Shown piece by piece: positions 47,801-59,800 of a stretch of 64,000 bases of DNA. The notes under the pieces were generated by a model, which was given only the letters and a program-made list of their open reading frames with translations, ran no database searches and was not told where the DNA came from. Origin of the DNA: Dendrolimus kikuchii (Eukaryota > Arthropoda > Insecta > Lepidoptera > Lasiocampidae); assembly GCA_019925095.2 (NCBI GenBank), contig CM034412.1, forward strand, positions 868,001 through 932,000, given 5' to 3'. Numbering within the stretch: position 1 is the first letter of the stretch; every line of letters begins with the position of its first letter. A program made the translations under genes and the position numbers.

Positions 47801-50800
47801 AATTCAGATCTCCGGCTATAATAACAGCCGGGCCTAAGTTGAATAGGGTTTCTAGGTCTTTCTTAATAAGGGTTTTTTGGCATGCGAGGTATGCTGAAAC
47901 TATGACTAGAGGTTGGTGGCCAGTCATTGCTAGTCTGCAGGCGGATACCTCCATACCGTCTAGTGGGGGGGTGACTACAGGCATGCAGTGTAGGGATCTT
48001 CTGAAATAGATCAGGGTGCCGCCACCACGGCCTACCCTGTCATGTCTAGTGATCCGATAGTTAGAGATCTTTGGATCTCTATTACTCGGTTTCAGGAAGG
48101 TCTCCTGTACTAGTAGTATATCTACTTGATTGGTAACCAGGAAGTCATGGACCAAGTCGCGCTGGTTTCGAAGGCCATTGGCGTTATAAGTCGCCAGAGT
48201 CAATGAGCGTGGTTTATTTCTACCTACATGCGCCATTTGTTACCGGTAACAATAATTTGACTAGGTTGTTTAGTTACAACGATCTAAGTATTTGGAGGAG
48301 GTACGCGTGATCCATTTCGATCACGAGTTGATCCCGGAGGGAGGGTTGTGTTGACTCTGAAACTTGCCTCAGTTTCCGAGCCAAGAGTTGGACCTCTTGC
48401 AGGTCGAAGGGCAAGTTCTTGGCGAATTTAGTCGCCAAAGCTAAGTCCTCCGCTATAGAGTGGTGGGCCGATGGCCCTGAAGGTCCCTTAGAAATGGGGG
48501 CGAGGGCGGGGGCGGGGGTGGCAGAGGGTAGGCCGGCCATAACTGGGGCACGCGTCCTTAGCGGAGGGAACGCTTCCGTCGTGGGAAGACCCGTCCAGTG
48601 GTTTACCACTGGGGGGGGGGCCGCCACGAATGCGGGTTTGTTCGGCACTTTTCTAGTGCCTTTTTGGGCATTGCCCTTTCCGACCTTACGTTTGGGTCGG
48701 GGGGCGGCAGGGCAGCCTCTGTAGTTAGCGGGGTGACCCGCTTGGCCGCAGAGGATGCAGCTCGGTGGCTCCGGGGAGTCCCGGGTGCGAGTGCACTCCG
48801 AGGTCCCGTGGTCGCCCAGGCACTTGACGCACCTGGGACGGGATTGACAATGTAGGGCAGAGTGCCCATAAAGTTGGCAGCGATGACACTGCCGCAGTGT
48901 ATGTTTTTCGTGTGGACGTTCCACACGAAGGCCAGAGAGGCCACAGACCTTCTCAAGATCGAAGATCTTTTTCCCCTCTGGGGAGAGGTCGAGGACAACC
49001 AATACTAGGTTTAGAGGGGACTTTGTGGCGTCGCCTCTGTGCATACGGTGCACTTCGTGCACTGGTAGGGCTTGGGACTTAAGGTCCTCTAGAATATAGG
49101 AACTTTCAATTTCCTGAGGAAGTCCGCGGATTACAGCCCGAAGGCGTTTTTCTTCTGGCAGGGCGTAAGTGTAGTAACCGATTTTACGGTCACATAATAA
49201 AGTAGTTAGGGCGCGGTGGTCACTTGAAGACGTGACCATAACTTTGATGCCGTGTTGAGTATCACGGGCTTCCTTTATGGAGATTGCCTTACCTGGCAGT
49301 TCTTTAGCGAGTTGAAGCCAATGGGCTTTCTCGCGGATGGTCAGGGGTGGCGGCGGGCGTTGTGAAGGTGGCCCAGGGCGGCTGGAAGGTGCCGCTGTCG
49401 GTGTTGTGCCCGCTGTTGGGGCGGGGTTGGGGGGGACCTCCCTCTGGGTCTTACGTTTTTTAGTACGATTAACGGTTATAAAACCGTCATCGTCTTCGCG
49501 GTCTAAGGGGATGTTCGCGGGAGGCGCGACATCCATAGGAGTAATTTCATCGGCCGGTGGAAGAGGGGCATCCCTGAGGTTTTGCGGACCTTCAGAGGAT
49601 AAATCGATTTCTCGACGAGAATCGATTACGCGATGGATGGGCGAACGTGAACGCGATGTCGTCGAACTCGCAGAGCTCGAACGCGGTTTTGTCGATGCGG
49701 AACCGCGAGAAAACGAGGCGCGCGACTTTGGTGCCACACGATGGGCATCGTTGAGCGGGGGTGCGGGCGGCGGGCGCACTGGTAACGCAGCGGGTATGGA
49801 TGCGGGGGGCGCGGGCGCTACGGCAGAGTGCAGGTGGACCGCGGTAAGCGCGGCGGCGGGGGTTGCGGGGCGTGCGCTAGTCGCGGCAGGTGCGATGGTC
49901 GCGGCAGATGCGGGTGCGGGGAGGGGGGCCTGCGCGGGGGCCCTTTGCACGTGTGACTCGCGGGACACAGGTTTCTCGGAATTAAGTTCCGAAATAACGG
50001 GCACCATTGATTGGGACTCCGGAGTCCTCAAAAATTGGTCGAGAGCTTGAGGGAATTGCTGTCGTAAAAACGACAGCAAACCCTCTAGCAACGATGGGGA
50101 GGGCTCCACGCCGTCCATTGTCCCTGAGGGGGACGAACGATTTGGTGGAAAAACCACCTGATGACGCACTTTTCACTGCACTGTCACAGAAAAAATACAG
50201 ATCGACCGGGTGAACGAACGAACACAACGAACACGAATAACGGACTGCCGAGGCGGAACGGGAGACGTGCGCGCGCGACGAACGACAGCGGGCGAATCCA
50301 ATTCTACACCGTTTTCTGCTAGAAAAACAATTAAGTGATATTTGCTAAGACCCCCCCTAGAACACCTCACGTAATTAATGGACGACTCCTTACTTATCGT
50401 TGTGGTAGTGTAGTGAGGAATAAAAAGTTTGTCATATTTTTTTTTAATTGATGTCTATTTAATTAGGCAAAGACTCTTCAATTAAGAACTAATTTTATTT
50501 AATTTTTATCACATTGCAAGTGAAGGTTTGCATGTTTCTAACTAAAATAAATGACCATGAGTATATAAAAGCTTAATTATGTTTTACCGTTATGATAGCA
50601 TGATTTATATTAATTTCAGTCAAAATATTGCAAGTAGGTATTTTACTTTTTTCTTGCACCGAATGTTCGCTATTTAAACCGAATTTCAGCCGAATTACGA
50701 AGTTCGGCTCAAGCTGCTGAAATTCGGTCAAAACGAATTACGGCCCATCCCTGATAATTATCATTTGGGTTAGTTGGCAGAACTCGAGTATTTTGTTCAG

Positions 50801-53800
50801 GCCTGTAAGTGGATGCAATATCTGAGCGCAGCTGGTGGAGGTATGTAGTCATAATTGACCAAATTTACCAAGCTCATTATTTGGATAGAAGTTAAATAAG
50901 TACCATACAAAAATACACATGACACCTATTTCCCATGAGGGTAGGCAGAAACGATAAATTTCCACTTGAGACAATCCTTTTTTTTATAATTTTCTTACTT
51001 CCTGCAATCCGCGATAACATTATAAGCAGAAGATTTTTTTTATTGCACGACATCAGCAGACAGGCAGACGGTCAACTTGACGGAAAGCGGTTACCATCGC
51101 CTTTGGACATTTGCAACACCAAAGGTGCTACAAATGCGCTGCTGCTCTCTAAGGGAGACCGGAACCTAGTCACTAATGCCGGAACACAACTCAAGATTGT
51201 TATGGCGACAGACTAGACCAGGTAGCCATCCAGTCGGGCAAATGCTCTACCACCTGGCTGTGGGTTGTTTCGTCGCCTCTTAAGACAGGCCGCCTCAACG
51301 CAGGAAATTGTATCTGCACGGATAGAAAGAATTTATTATAAGATAGAAATCAGGCCAATAAGATTGAGACAATAGGTGTCGGACGATTTTGACGTGATGT
51401 AATAGTAGAATTGTGCCCCTGGTCGGCGTCCCGTTAGTCGGCCCAGATATACTTATGAAATACAAAAAAAATCACAGCAACAGAGACAAAACTATGCGGA
51501 AAGCGCTAGTTCGTCATTATATAATCATAGATACGTTAGTCTATCCACAGATGCATAACACGTTACGCAAAACGTAGAACGGAGATATGACCAGAGAGAG
51601 GTTACAGCAAGGTTGCATTGTTTATGCAAATTGGGTTATAAACAATTTTCAAGGCCAATTTTTATATCAGCAAGTTTATATATTCGAATGATGGAACAAT
51701 CTAGTTGGTTTAAGAAGTTTTGGAAATAGGTAGAAGATTCTGGTAGGAAAAGACAAGGACATATACATTTTAGAAAGGGATAGATGATGAGCGAAAGTTC
51801 TAGAATAGAAAGTTCGGGAAGGAAAAGACAGAGATAGATAGATGCTTGGAAAGGGATAGATAGTAAATAAATGAATAACGAAAATATGATCGAAATTATG
51901 GGTTCTAGAAGATTCTTCCGGGTATATAACCAGCGTAAGACGCTCCTACCGGCCGGTTTACTTCAGTTCAAGTGTCGGAGACAGCGGCATACTTAGTCCA
52001 ATAGTTCAGTCAGTACAAATCTAGATGGCACTGTCTCCTAATCGAACACACTATTTTTTGTACAATATATTTTGGTAACCTCTTTTGTACTTTTCTCATT
52101 ATTTAGTTCAGTACAATAAACCAGTACATCAAGTAAGCGTTTTATCTAGTATTAGTGCATCTTAGGTCATCTAGGACATCAAGACTGCGAAGCGACAAGT
52201 GCGATACCAAAGAGTTGGAAGAGAAGTTTAATAGAAGACAGTGACGAGTTTAATGGTGAATTTATTGTAGGAGTTTAGCGTAGTTTAAAAGGAGGTCCAG
52301 AAGCGAGCTACGCTAAATTCGGAGGTGAACACCGCAGTAGCAGGAGGTAGTCTACGCAATATCGGCGACGGCATTGTGAGTGAGACATCCTATCGTCGGG
52401 ACAGTGCGTCGTTAGTTGTATGTGTGGGGGCAAACTCTGCGGAGAAGAATCACGTACGGCTGTGTAATAAAAGCGTTTAGTTAAAAGAACTGGTATTTCC
52501 TTCCAACCTAAGTGCGTACCCCCACTCGCACGTAACAATATTGTTACATGCCGACAAAAGCAAATGCACACCTACCTGCCATAAATAACAGTTTATTACC
52601 TTCCCGCATTTGGACTTGTTTTGTTTACTTTGTGTTTAAAATTTGTAATTAAGAAAAACAGTCTATTGCAGTGGTTTCCAAACTTATTTTGTAACTACCC
52701 ACTTTGAGAATAAATTATTTTTTTAGCGTCCCCATTTTTTCACCTACTTAAAAACCACTATAACGTCAAATTAAATTAATTGATTATTGTGAGCAATATT
52801 AGCGGAGATTAAACATTCATTCTAAACGAGACTTTTACTATAGCCCGCAAGAGTAACTTGAGACCTAAGGGCAATAGGTAGTACACAACGGCGCTGAGGT
52901 CTCAAGTTAACTCTTACGGGCTACACCTACCAATGAGAATGATTATTGAAACGCAACTTTATACTATTCAAACAGAGTATATTTTATTCAAAATAAAACA
53001 AACATAATCGATTCTTATATAAAAACTAATGTGAAGGATGAATCTGATGCTGTTTTGCCTCTACACAACGCCCCCATTTTTTTTCTGGGTCTCTTACCGC
53101 CCCCCTTTAGGCCTGCAGCGCCCACAAGGGGGCGTTATCGCCCACTTTGGGAAAGGATGGTCTAATATGTATATGTGATATTTTATGGCAGTCATTAGAC
53201 AGGTGTGTCGAACTAATTCTTGGAAATTATTGTTTTGCGTCGAGACATATTGTATTTGTACAGGATAAAAGGAATGCCCGAACATAGTAACGGACTTTGC
53301 CCGTGTTATTAAATCGTGCAGTTTGTACTAGTTGTGTCCAGTTATATTTGTACCTGTGTTATACGTGTTTGTATAGTTCTAATAAATTCTATAGTAATTC
53401 CAACGGCATTTTTAATTCGCACTCATAACAATATGTTTGCTATATTCTATCATTTTATTTTTACGTTACTGCCACATCTGGGCAACGACACAATGTTAGT
53501 GACCGTGTCACGCAGATGTAGCGATGGGTTGCATTATTTTGCAACAATGTTATTAACTAATGACGTTAAATATTTCCTCAAGTTTTCGCGCCTACTAGGT
53601 ACACATAATAAAACTACGTTTTAACCGTTTTAAAAGTGGTGTTTTATTTGACTTTCCGCTCACTTTCTAGTACCCTGGCCCTTTCGATAGTCTTCCGTGA
53701 TCACGGCTACTGAAAAGTGACAGAAACGTCGAATATCAAATAAAATACTGCGCTTAAAACTGTTAAAATGTCATTTTATTACAATGACGTTAAGCATTGA

Positions 53801-56800
53801 CAGATAACGCATATACATTAATGTAGCTATTCCTTAACGGCGTTTATTTTTAACGCTATAAATAAGACGTATTTGGCAAAAGTTAATAGGTATAACATTA
53901 TCGCAGGTGAGATCCGAGCATGATACTAGTATATGACAGCTAAACTTCGTTAGCATTGCCGTGACGACGACGTACTTGTTCGTGAACTGCAACGATAGCG
54001 CCAAAAAATGGCGATTGCAGTACCATATTGTTAGCTATATTCGACTACTCCAAGGAAACGACATCATTTCCCGGGATAAAAAGTATACTAAGGACGCGTT
54101 CCTTTAGTATCTCACAACGCCCAAAATGCTCCGTCTTCCATTCCACTAGGCGACCGCGATCGTTGTGATCGTGGCGAAAACGTCACTAATGACGTCATGG
54201 TTTTCGCACACGCAGCGCTCACAGTGACCCATGTCAAAAGTTGCGTCGAATAACCGACTTAAGTTTACGATTGTGACGCCGGCAAGCAAGTGTAACGAGA
54301 AAATCGCGGTCGTTGTGAGTCTCTAATGGAACGTATAGGTGAATCTAAAACAAAAAAAAAAGACAATAAACTACACTTATACAATATTATATGACAGACT
54401 AGCTGTGCTCGCGCCGTCGTCCGCATGGAATTTGTTTTCAAAACCCCCAATTTTGAAACATTATTTATTGGTGCTCCGCTCCTATTGGTCTTAGCGTGAT
54501 GATATATAGCCTATAGCCTTCCTCGATAAATGGGCTATCTAAAACTGAAAGAATTTTTCAAATCAGGTCAGTAGTTCCTGAGATTAGCGCGTTCAAACAA
54601 ACAAACTCTTCAGCTTTATAATTTATTATTATTATTTATTTAGGTTTATGGCTTGGCAGCTAGGCCTTTGAGCCAGATCTTAGTTCACAATATAGTTTCT
54701 TCATTTTCTTAAGCCTGTGTAGCACAGCTGAACTGTACCTACGATAACCTTATCAGCTGGTGCCGTTCAACAGAGTTCTTGTGACAACGCAAAAGGCCTC
54801 ATTTGACTATACAGTTCACATTTCTCACAAAACACATAATTACTACTCAAAAACTATCAATATCCTACAACTATTGTTCATTTTAGAGTAATTTTACACA
54901 TTTTTAGAAAATAAAACTGCACAGCACAACATCTCCTTTCAGTTCCCGCCAAAAACTCCTTCAGCTTTATATTTTTTTTTAAGTTTATGGCTTGGCAACT
55001 AGGCCTTGAAGCCAGGCGCAGTTGTATTGTAGGCTACAATCCACACTATTCAACGGAGTTCTTGTGAAAACTCGAAAGGCCACATTTGACTATACAGTTC
55101 ACATTTCTCACAAAAACACATAATTCCTACTCAAAAACTATCAATATCCTACAACTATTGTTCATTTTGGAGTAATTTTACACATTTTTAGAAAATAAAA
55201 CTGCACAGCACAACATCTCCTTTCAGTTCCCACCAAAAACTTCAGCTTTATATTAGTATAGATTATATTACAGATCTTAGTTTCCACCTGTGGCTGCCAC
55301 TCATTTTCTGGGGTCATAGATTTCATATTCACATCATAATAACCTTGCAAGATATACAAATTTAATAAAAGATTTAGGGTGAGATTGACCTGTCAATACT
55401 TAACATTCTCATTGAACTCCATTGTTCCATTTCATAGCTTTTATGCAAAACAGTCAACTTGTTATATAATTATACATGCATACATACATAACTTCACGCC
55501 AGTTCCCTTGCGGGGTAGGCACACGAATAACAGAGCGTTATGCAGGCTTATTCTTACACACCTCACTTGCTTCTTTGACATTCATAGCTCTTGTCATGCA
55601 AGCTCGTCTGTTCTTAAGGCTCCTGACATCACCTTCTGCTAGTACACGATCAATTTGATCATGGAAGGTGTGTCGTGGTCTTCCACGTCTTCATAATTAT
55701 ACAGTAGATGGAAATTGTACAATTATACAACAACTTCTATGCAGTCTTTTTTTATTAGTATTAAAAACTACGGACTCGAGTTCTGTGCCCTTTTTTACAA
55801 CTTAATTTCTAGATTTAATTTATTGATTTTTGTGTTGAGGTGTATGTATCTTAGGAGTAACTTATTATATTAATTTATTCTAGTGTTAATACTAAACTTA
55901 TACTAATGTAGAGTGTATCTGTTACATGCTGGTGTTGTGAGGAAGTGCATGTGCAGTGTGGGCCTTATATCTATACTTATAATATAGTCCTATTTAGTGC
56001 CATGTGTGTTGTTTGTATTTTCTGTGCCTGGGTTATTAATATTTAGGCCCTTTGTGTGTCTTGGTTTGTTTGTGAAGTGTGCGTGTAATGCAATGCGGTG
56101 GTAGAGCGCGTTGGTTTTAGTATGTATATAAGTTTTGTTGTTAGTTATGCAGTCTTAGATAATTCAATTTCACTTTCAATTGAATATTACTATTTACAAA
56201 TATTGACTTGTTATCCATTGATGTAGATAACAACCTCAAGTAGGTTATCTTATCTCGAGAAATATACAATTATTCAATTTGTTGTCTATGATCATTTTTA
56301 AAGCAATGGCGTTGAAAACCTTTCATATACTGTCTTTTGACTAATTACTTACTACACTATACTCTGAAATATACAGTGTAAACTCTATATAACGACACTG
56401 AATGGACTGTGTATTTTATGGCATTATTTATTTTTTACTGCAGGAGTTCAGCAGACAGGCCGACGGCCCAATTAATGGAAAGCGGTTACCATCGCCTATG
56501 GACATTTGCAACACCAAAGTTGCTACAAATGCGCTGCTGCTCTCTTAAGAGTCACTGGAGCCTGGTTACTAATGCCGTATCACGACTCAAGGTTGTTATG
56601 GCGACATGCTTTAGACCAGAGGTGGTAGCCATCCAGTCGGGCAAATGCCCTACCACCTGGCTGTGGGTTGTTTAGTCGCCTCTTACGACAGGCCACCCCA
56701 ACGCAGGAAATTGTATTCTTTCTCCATTCCTGCACGGATAAAATACGTTATAGAGAGTTGTCGTTAAATGGAGAGAATTTAGTTATTTTTGTCTGACGTC

Positions 56801-59800
56801 TTTTGTTGCACCAGTAATTTGGTTGTATTTTTTTACTTTTTCTATTCATATCTTGCGATATCGAGGCATCTTGGTGATAAAGGAAATACTTAGAAATTTC
56901 GCTATGCATGATGCCGACAGTCGAGTTTATTATGGGCTAGGATAATAAAGCGGATAAAGAATGTATACAGCTCGCAGCTATTACTAATTTTGGCAACTTA
57001 AAAGGTACTTTCTATTACTTAATTGTTGTCGTTATTGAGAGTGGTTGTAATGCTATATAGAGTGTATCAATGTATGGCAGACAAGCTAAACCAACCAAAA
57101 CCAAGTGATTTCAACGCTTAAGGGAGTTTGGCGTTAAATCGAGTGACGTTACATGGAGTTAACGCTATATTAGTATCTTAGAAATCGTTGAGATTTTGCA
57201 TATGGAGTCGTCATATATACTGGTAAGTATTTAGACAAAAAAAATACATTGAAGCATTTGACTATGCACAATGAAAATACTGCAGATACTACAAACATTT
57301 TCGCTCTTAACTGTAGTCTTAGAAATATATAAACAACTTGAATATACGTACGAGGAAAACTTTAATAAGAAACGTATTAAATCTAATCCTACTAATATTA
57401 TAAAAGCGTAAGTCTGTAAGAATGTATGGATGTATGTCTGTTGCTCTTTCACACAAAACCTACTGAATGGATTTTGATGAAACTACAACAATATAGCTTA
57501 CACATCAGAATAACACATGGCAATAATTTATAAAGATATAGTGTGAATTCCTAAATATAACGATCTCCTATCACCACGCGGGTGAAACCGCGGGGCGCAG
57601 TGTAACATATGAATACACCCACTATTGAATAAATGTAAACTCATTCTAAGAATGCTTGGGTATACAATTTATATGATAAAGTTAATACACCTTTAATGTT
57701 ATTTGATAAGAAAACATTTTAAACCAGATATTCTCCTTTCTAGAATCCATGTAAAACTTATCAGCATGACTAGCTTTAAAACTTTGCTAAACATCACTTG
57801 TTAAGTGTTTGAAATTACTCAAAATGTAGTATATCTAATATATAAAATTCTCGTGTCAGTGTTAGTTAGCATACTCCTCCGAAATGGCTTGACCGATTCT
57901 CATGAAATTTTGTGTGCATATTGGGTAGGTCTTTGAATCGGACATCTATTTTTCATCCCCCTAAATGTTAAGGGTAGTCCACCCATAATTTTTTTTATTT
58001 TTTTTATTTTTTTTAGGATACAGCATTAAAAAATACATACAACCCCTATTTTTTATTTGTTAATTATAAATTTTAATTTTTTGGCAAGATGTTTTAATCT
58101 TGTTTTGTCATGACAGAATTTAAAAAAATATTACTCTTTTAGATTCACAATTAGAACCATGATAGGTGGTGCTGAGATCGGGTTCTAGAATCCTAATCAC
58201 CTGGAGCGATTTTGGTGATTTTGTTTTAATGTGTTTGAGTGGGTACCCGGATGGTTTAGATTCACAATTAGAACCGGTACGTGGCTCTGGGATCGGGTTC
58301 TAGAATTTTATTTTTTAAAGGACAAAGTCTGCCGGGGCCGCTAGTATATCTATAAAATGGAAGAATACTAAAAAAAATTAAGCAGACAGGCAGACTGCCC
58401 ACCTAATGGAGAGCGGTTATAATCGCCTATAGACATTTGCAACAGCAAAGGTGCTACAAATGCGCTGCTGCTCTCTTAAGGGAGACTGGAACCTGGTCAC
58501 TAATGCCGGAACACAACTAAGGTTGTTATGGCGGCATACTTTAGACCAGGGGTGGTAGCCATCCAAACAGGCAAATGCCCAACCACCTGGCTGTGGGTCG
58601 TTTTGTCGCCTCTTACGACAGGCCGCCCCAACGCAGGAAATAATATTCTTTCTCCATTGCTGCACGGAGAAAAATATTGACTTATTGATTTACTATATTT
58701 GCTGATGTATCGTGTTTTCCAAAATGTGTAAAGACCATATCAAAATATGATATTGCTCCTAATCAATTGCAAAAATATTTTTGAAATAGCATATCATTGA
58801 AATTAATGGCATTGTGATGGAGCCGATTGAGGCAAAATTATATATGTTTAAATTGAAATGGGCCAAAGGAAATAACGCCCTTTTATCCTTACGTTCGAAT
58901 CACAACCCTTGCGTTAATGATCATTATGATCATTAACGCAAGGGTAGTAAACGACACCGTAGATGATAGAATTAGTTGTCTGAGTTGATAAATTGATATA
59001 CTAAGTTAATAAATAAAATTGAAATTCAATAGGCAAATAAAGAAAGAAAAGAATTTCCTATTTTCTCTCTATATTTGATATTTAATCAACTGAAGAAAAC
59101 AAAGGAACAGTCTACAAACTGATAGAATTAGTAGGCAAATTGGCTGTTACAATCATCTTTGATCACATATCCATAGATTTTTAGGGTGTAAACATCCCAA
59201 ACATGCAATTTTCCGGGGCATATAGGAAAACCGTTTTTGTTACTTTTAAATCTATTTGAAATATAATTTAACAGTGTTTTGCATCATAAAATTTTAAGAC
59301 TTTTGGTTTTAGAATGGTTTATTTAGGCCAAGAATCAAAAAAGTTATGTCCGAAATAATATTTTATATTTTGTTTTTCGGCTCTCCTGAAAAATCGAGTT
59401 TTGGTGCTTACGCCCGCCCTTTGAGCCCCGAGGTATAGATATTCTTTTATTCCACTAAATATTTGTATTTTACCAAAAGTGTTTAAGGTGTTATTGATTT
59501 CTTCTTATTATGTTTATATACATATGAGGAAAACTGAGGATGTCAAGAATATGATCCTTATTTTAAATACTATATATACTATACATTTATGATAATCTTA
59601 AAACAATACTATGACCAAATACTACTAAAGCCAACTCGCCAAGAGAACATAACATTTAAAATAAAAAAAACTTAACCCTTTAGCTCACTATTAGCACATA
59701 TGTGTCCGCGATGAGAGTGCAGATCGCGTTTGGGCACGTGATCGTGAATTGTGTTGTTGTCTCACTCTGTTTATATAGGAGTTGTATGATTTGTATGAAA

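Larger units (their letters stand above)
44939..50298 (-). mobile_element. Full-length Jockey-clade non-LTR retrotransposon, apparently intact
   Basis: 5360 bp on the minus strand: 180-bp 5' UTR beginning GATTCGCCCGCTGTCG (ATTCG near the start recalls Jockey-clade 5' ends), ORF1 (50118-48274), 37-nt gap, ORF2 (48236-45315), ~370-bp 3' UTR, and a short A-rich tail (T-run at 44939-44950). Flanked by a perfect 12-bp duplication. Two intact ORFs plus a perfect duplication imply a recent insertion. Same transcriptional direction as the host lqfR gene, in intron 1. Confidence 0.93.
44604..50388. mobile_element. Small TIR element inside the hAT-like copy, itself split by the Jockey LINE
   Basis: gggacgtccattaattacgt at 44604 is mirrored by acgtaattaatggacgactcc at 50369-50388. 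Contains long C-runs and a gtgagattt block near 44670. Without the LINE it would be about 400 bp. Confidence 0.6.
44403..50753. mobile_element. hAT-like element copy 2, carrying nested insertions
   Basis: Ends taggcatgggcc (left) and ggcccatccctg (right) are inverted; interior matches copy 1 at 20923-21630 (ttcggccgaac, tttttacaccataacctgcc, aattaggcaaagactcttca). Perfect 8-bp duplications flank it. Its middle is interrupted by a second TIR element and the Jockey LINE. Some of the copy-1 interior is missing here. Confidence 0.78.

Noticed and set aside
48419..50050. Long plus-strand frames opposite the Jockey ORFs
   Set aside because: Antisense shadows of GC-rich ORF1 and ORF2; no domain recognised.
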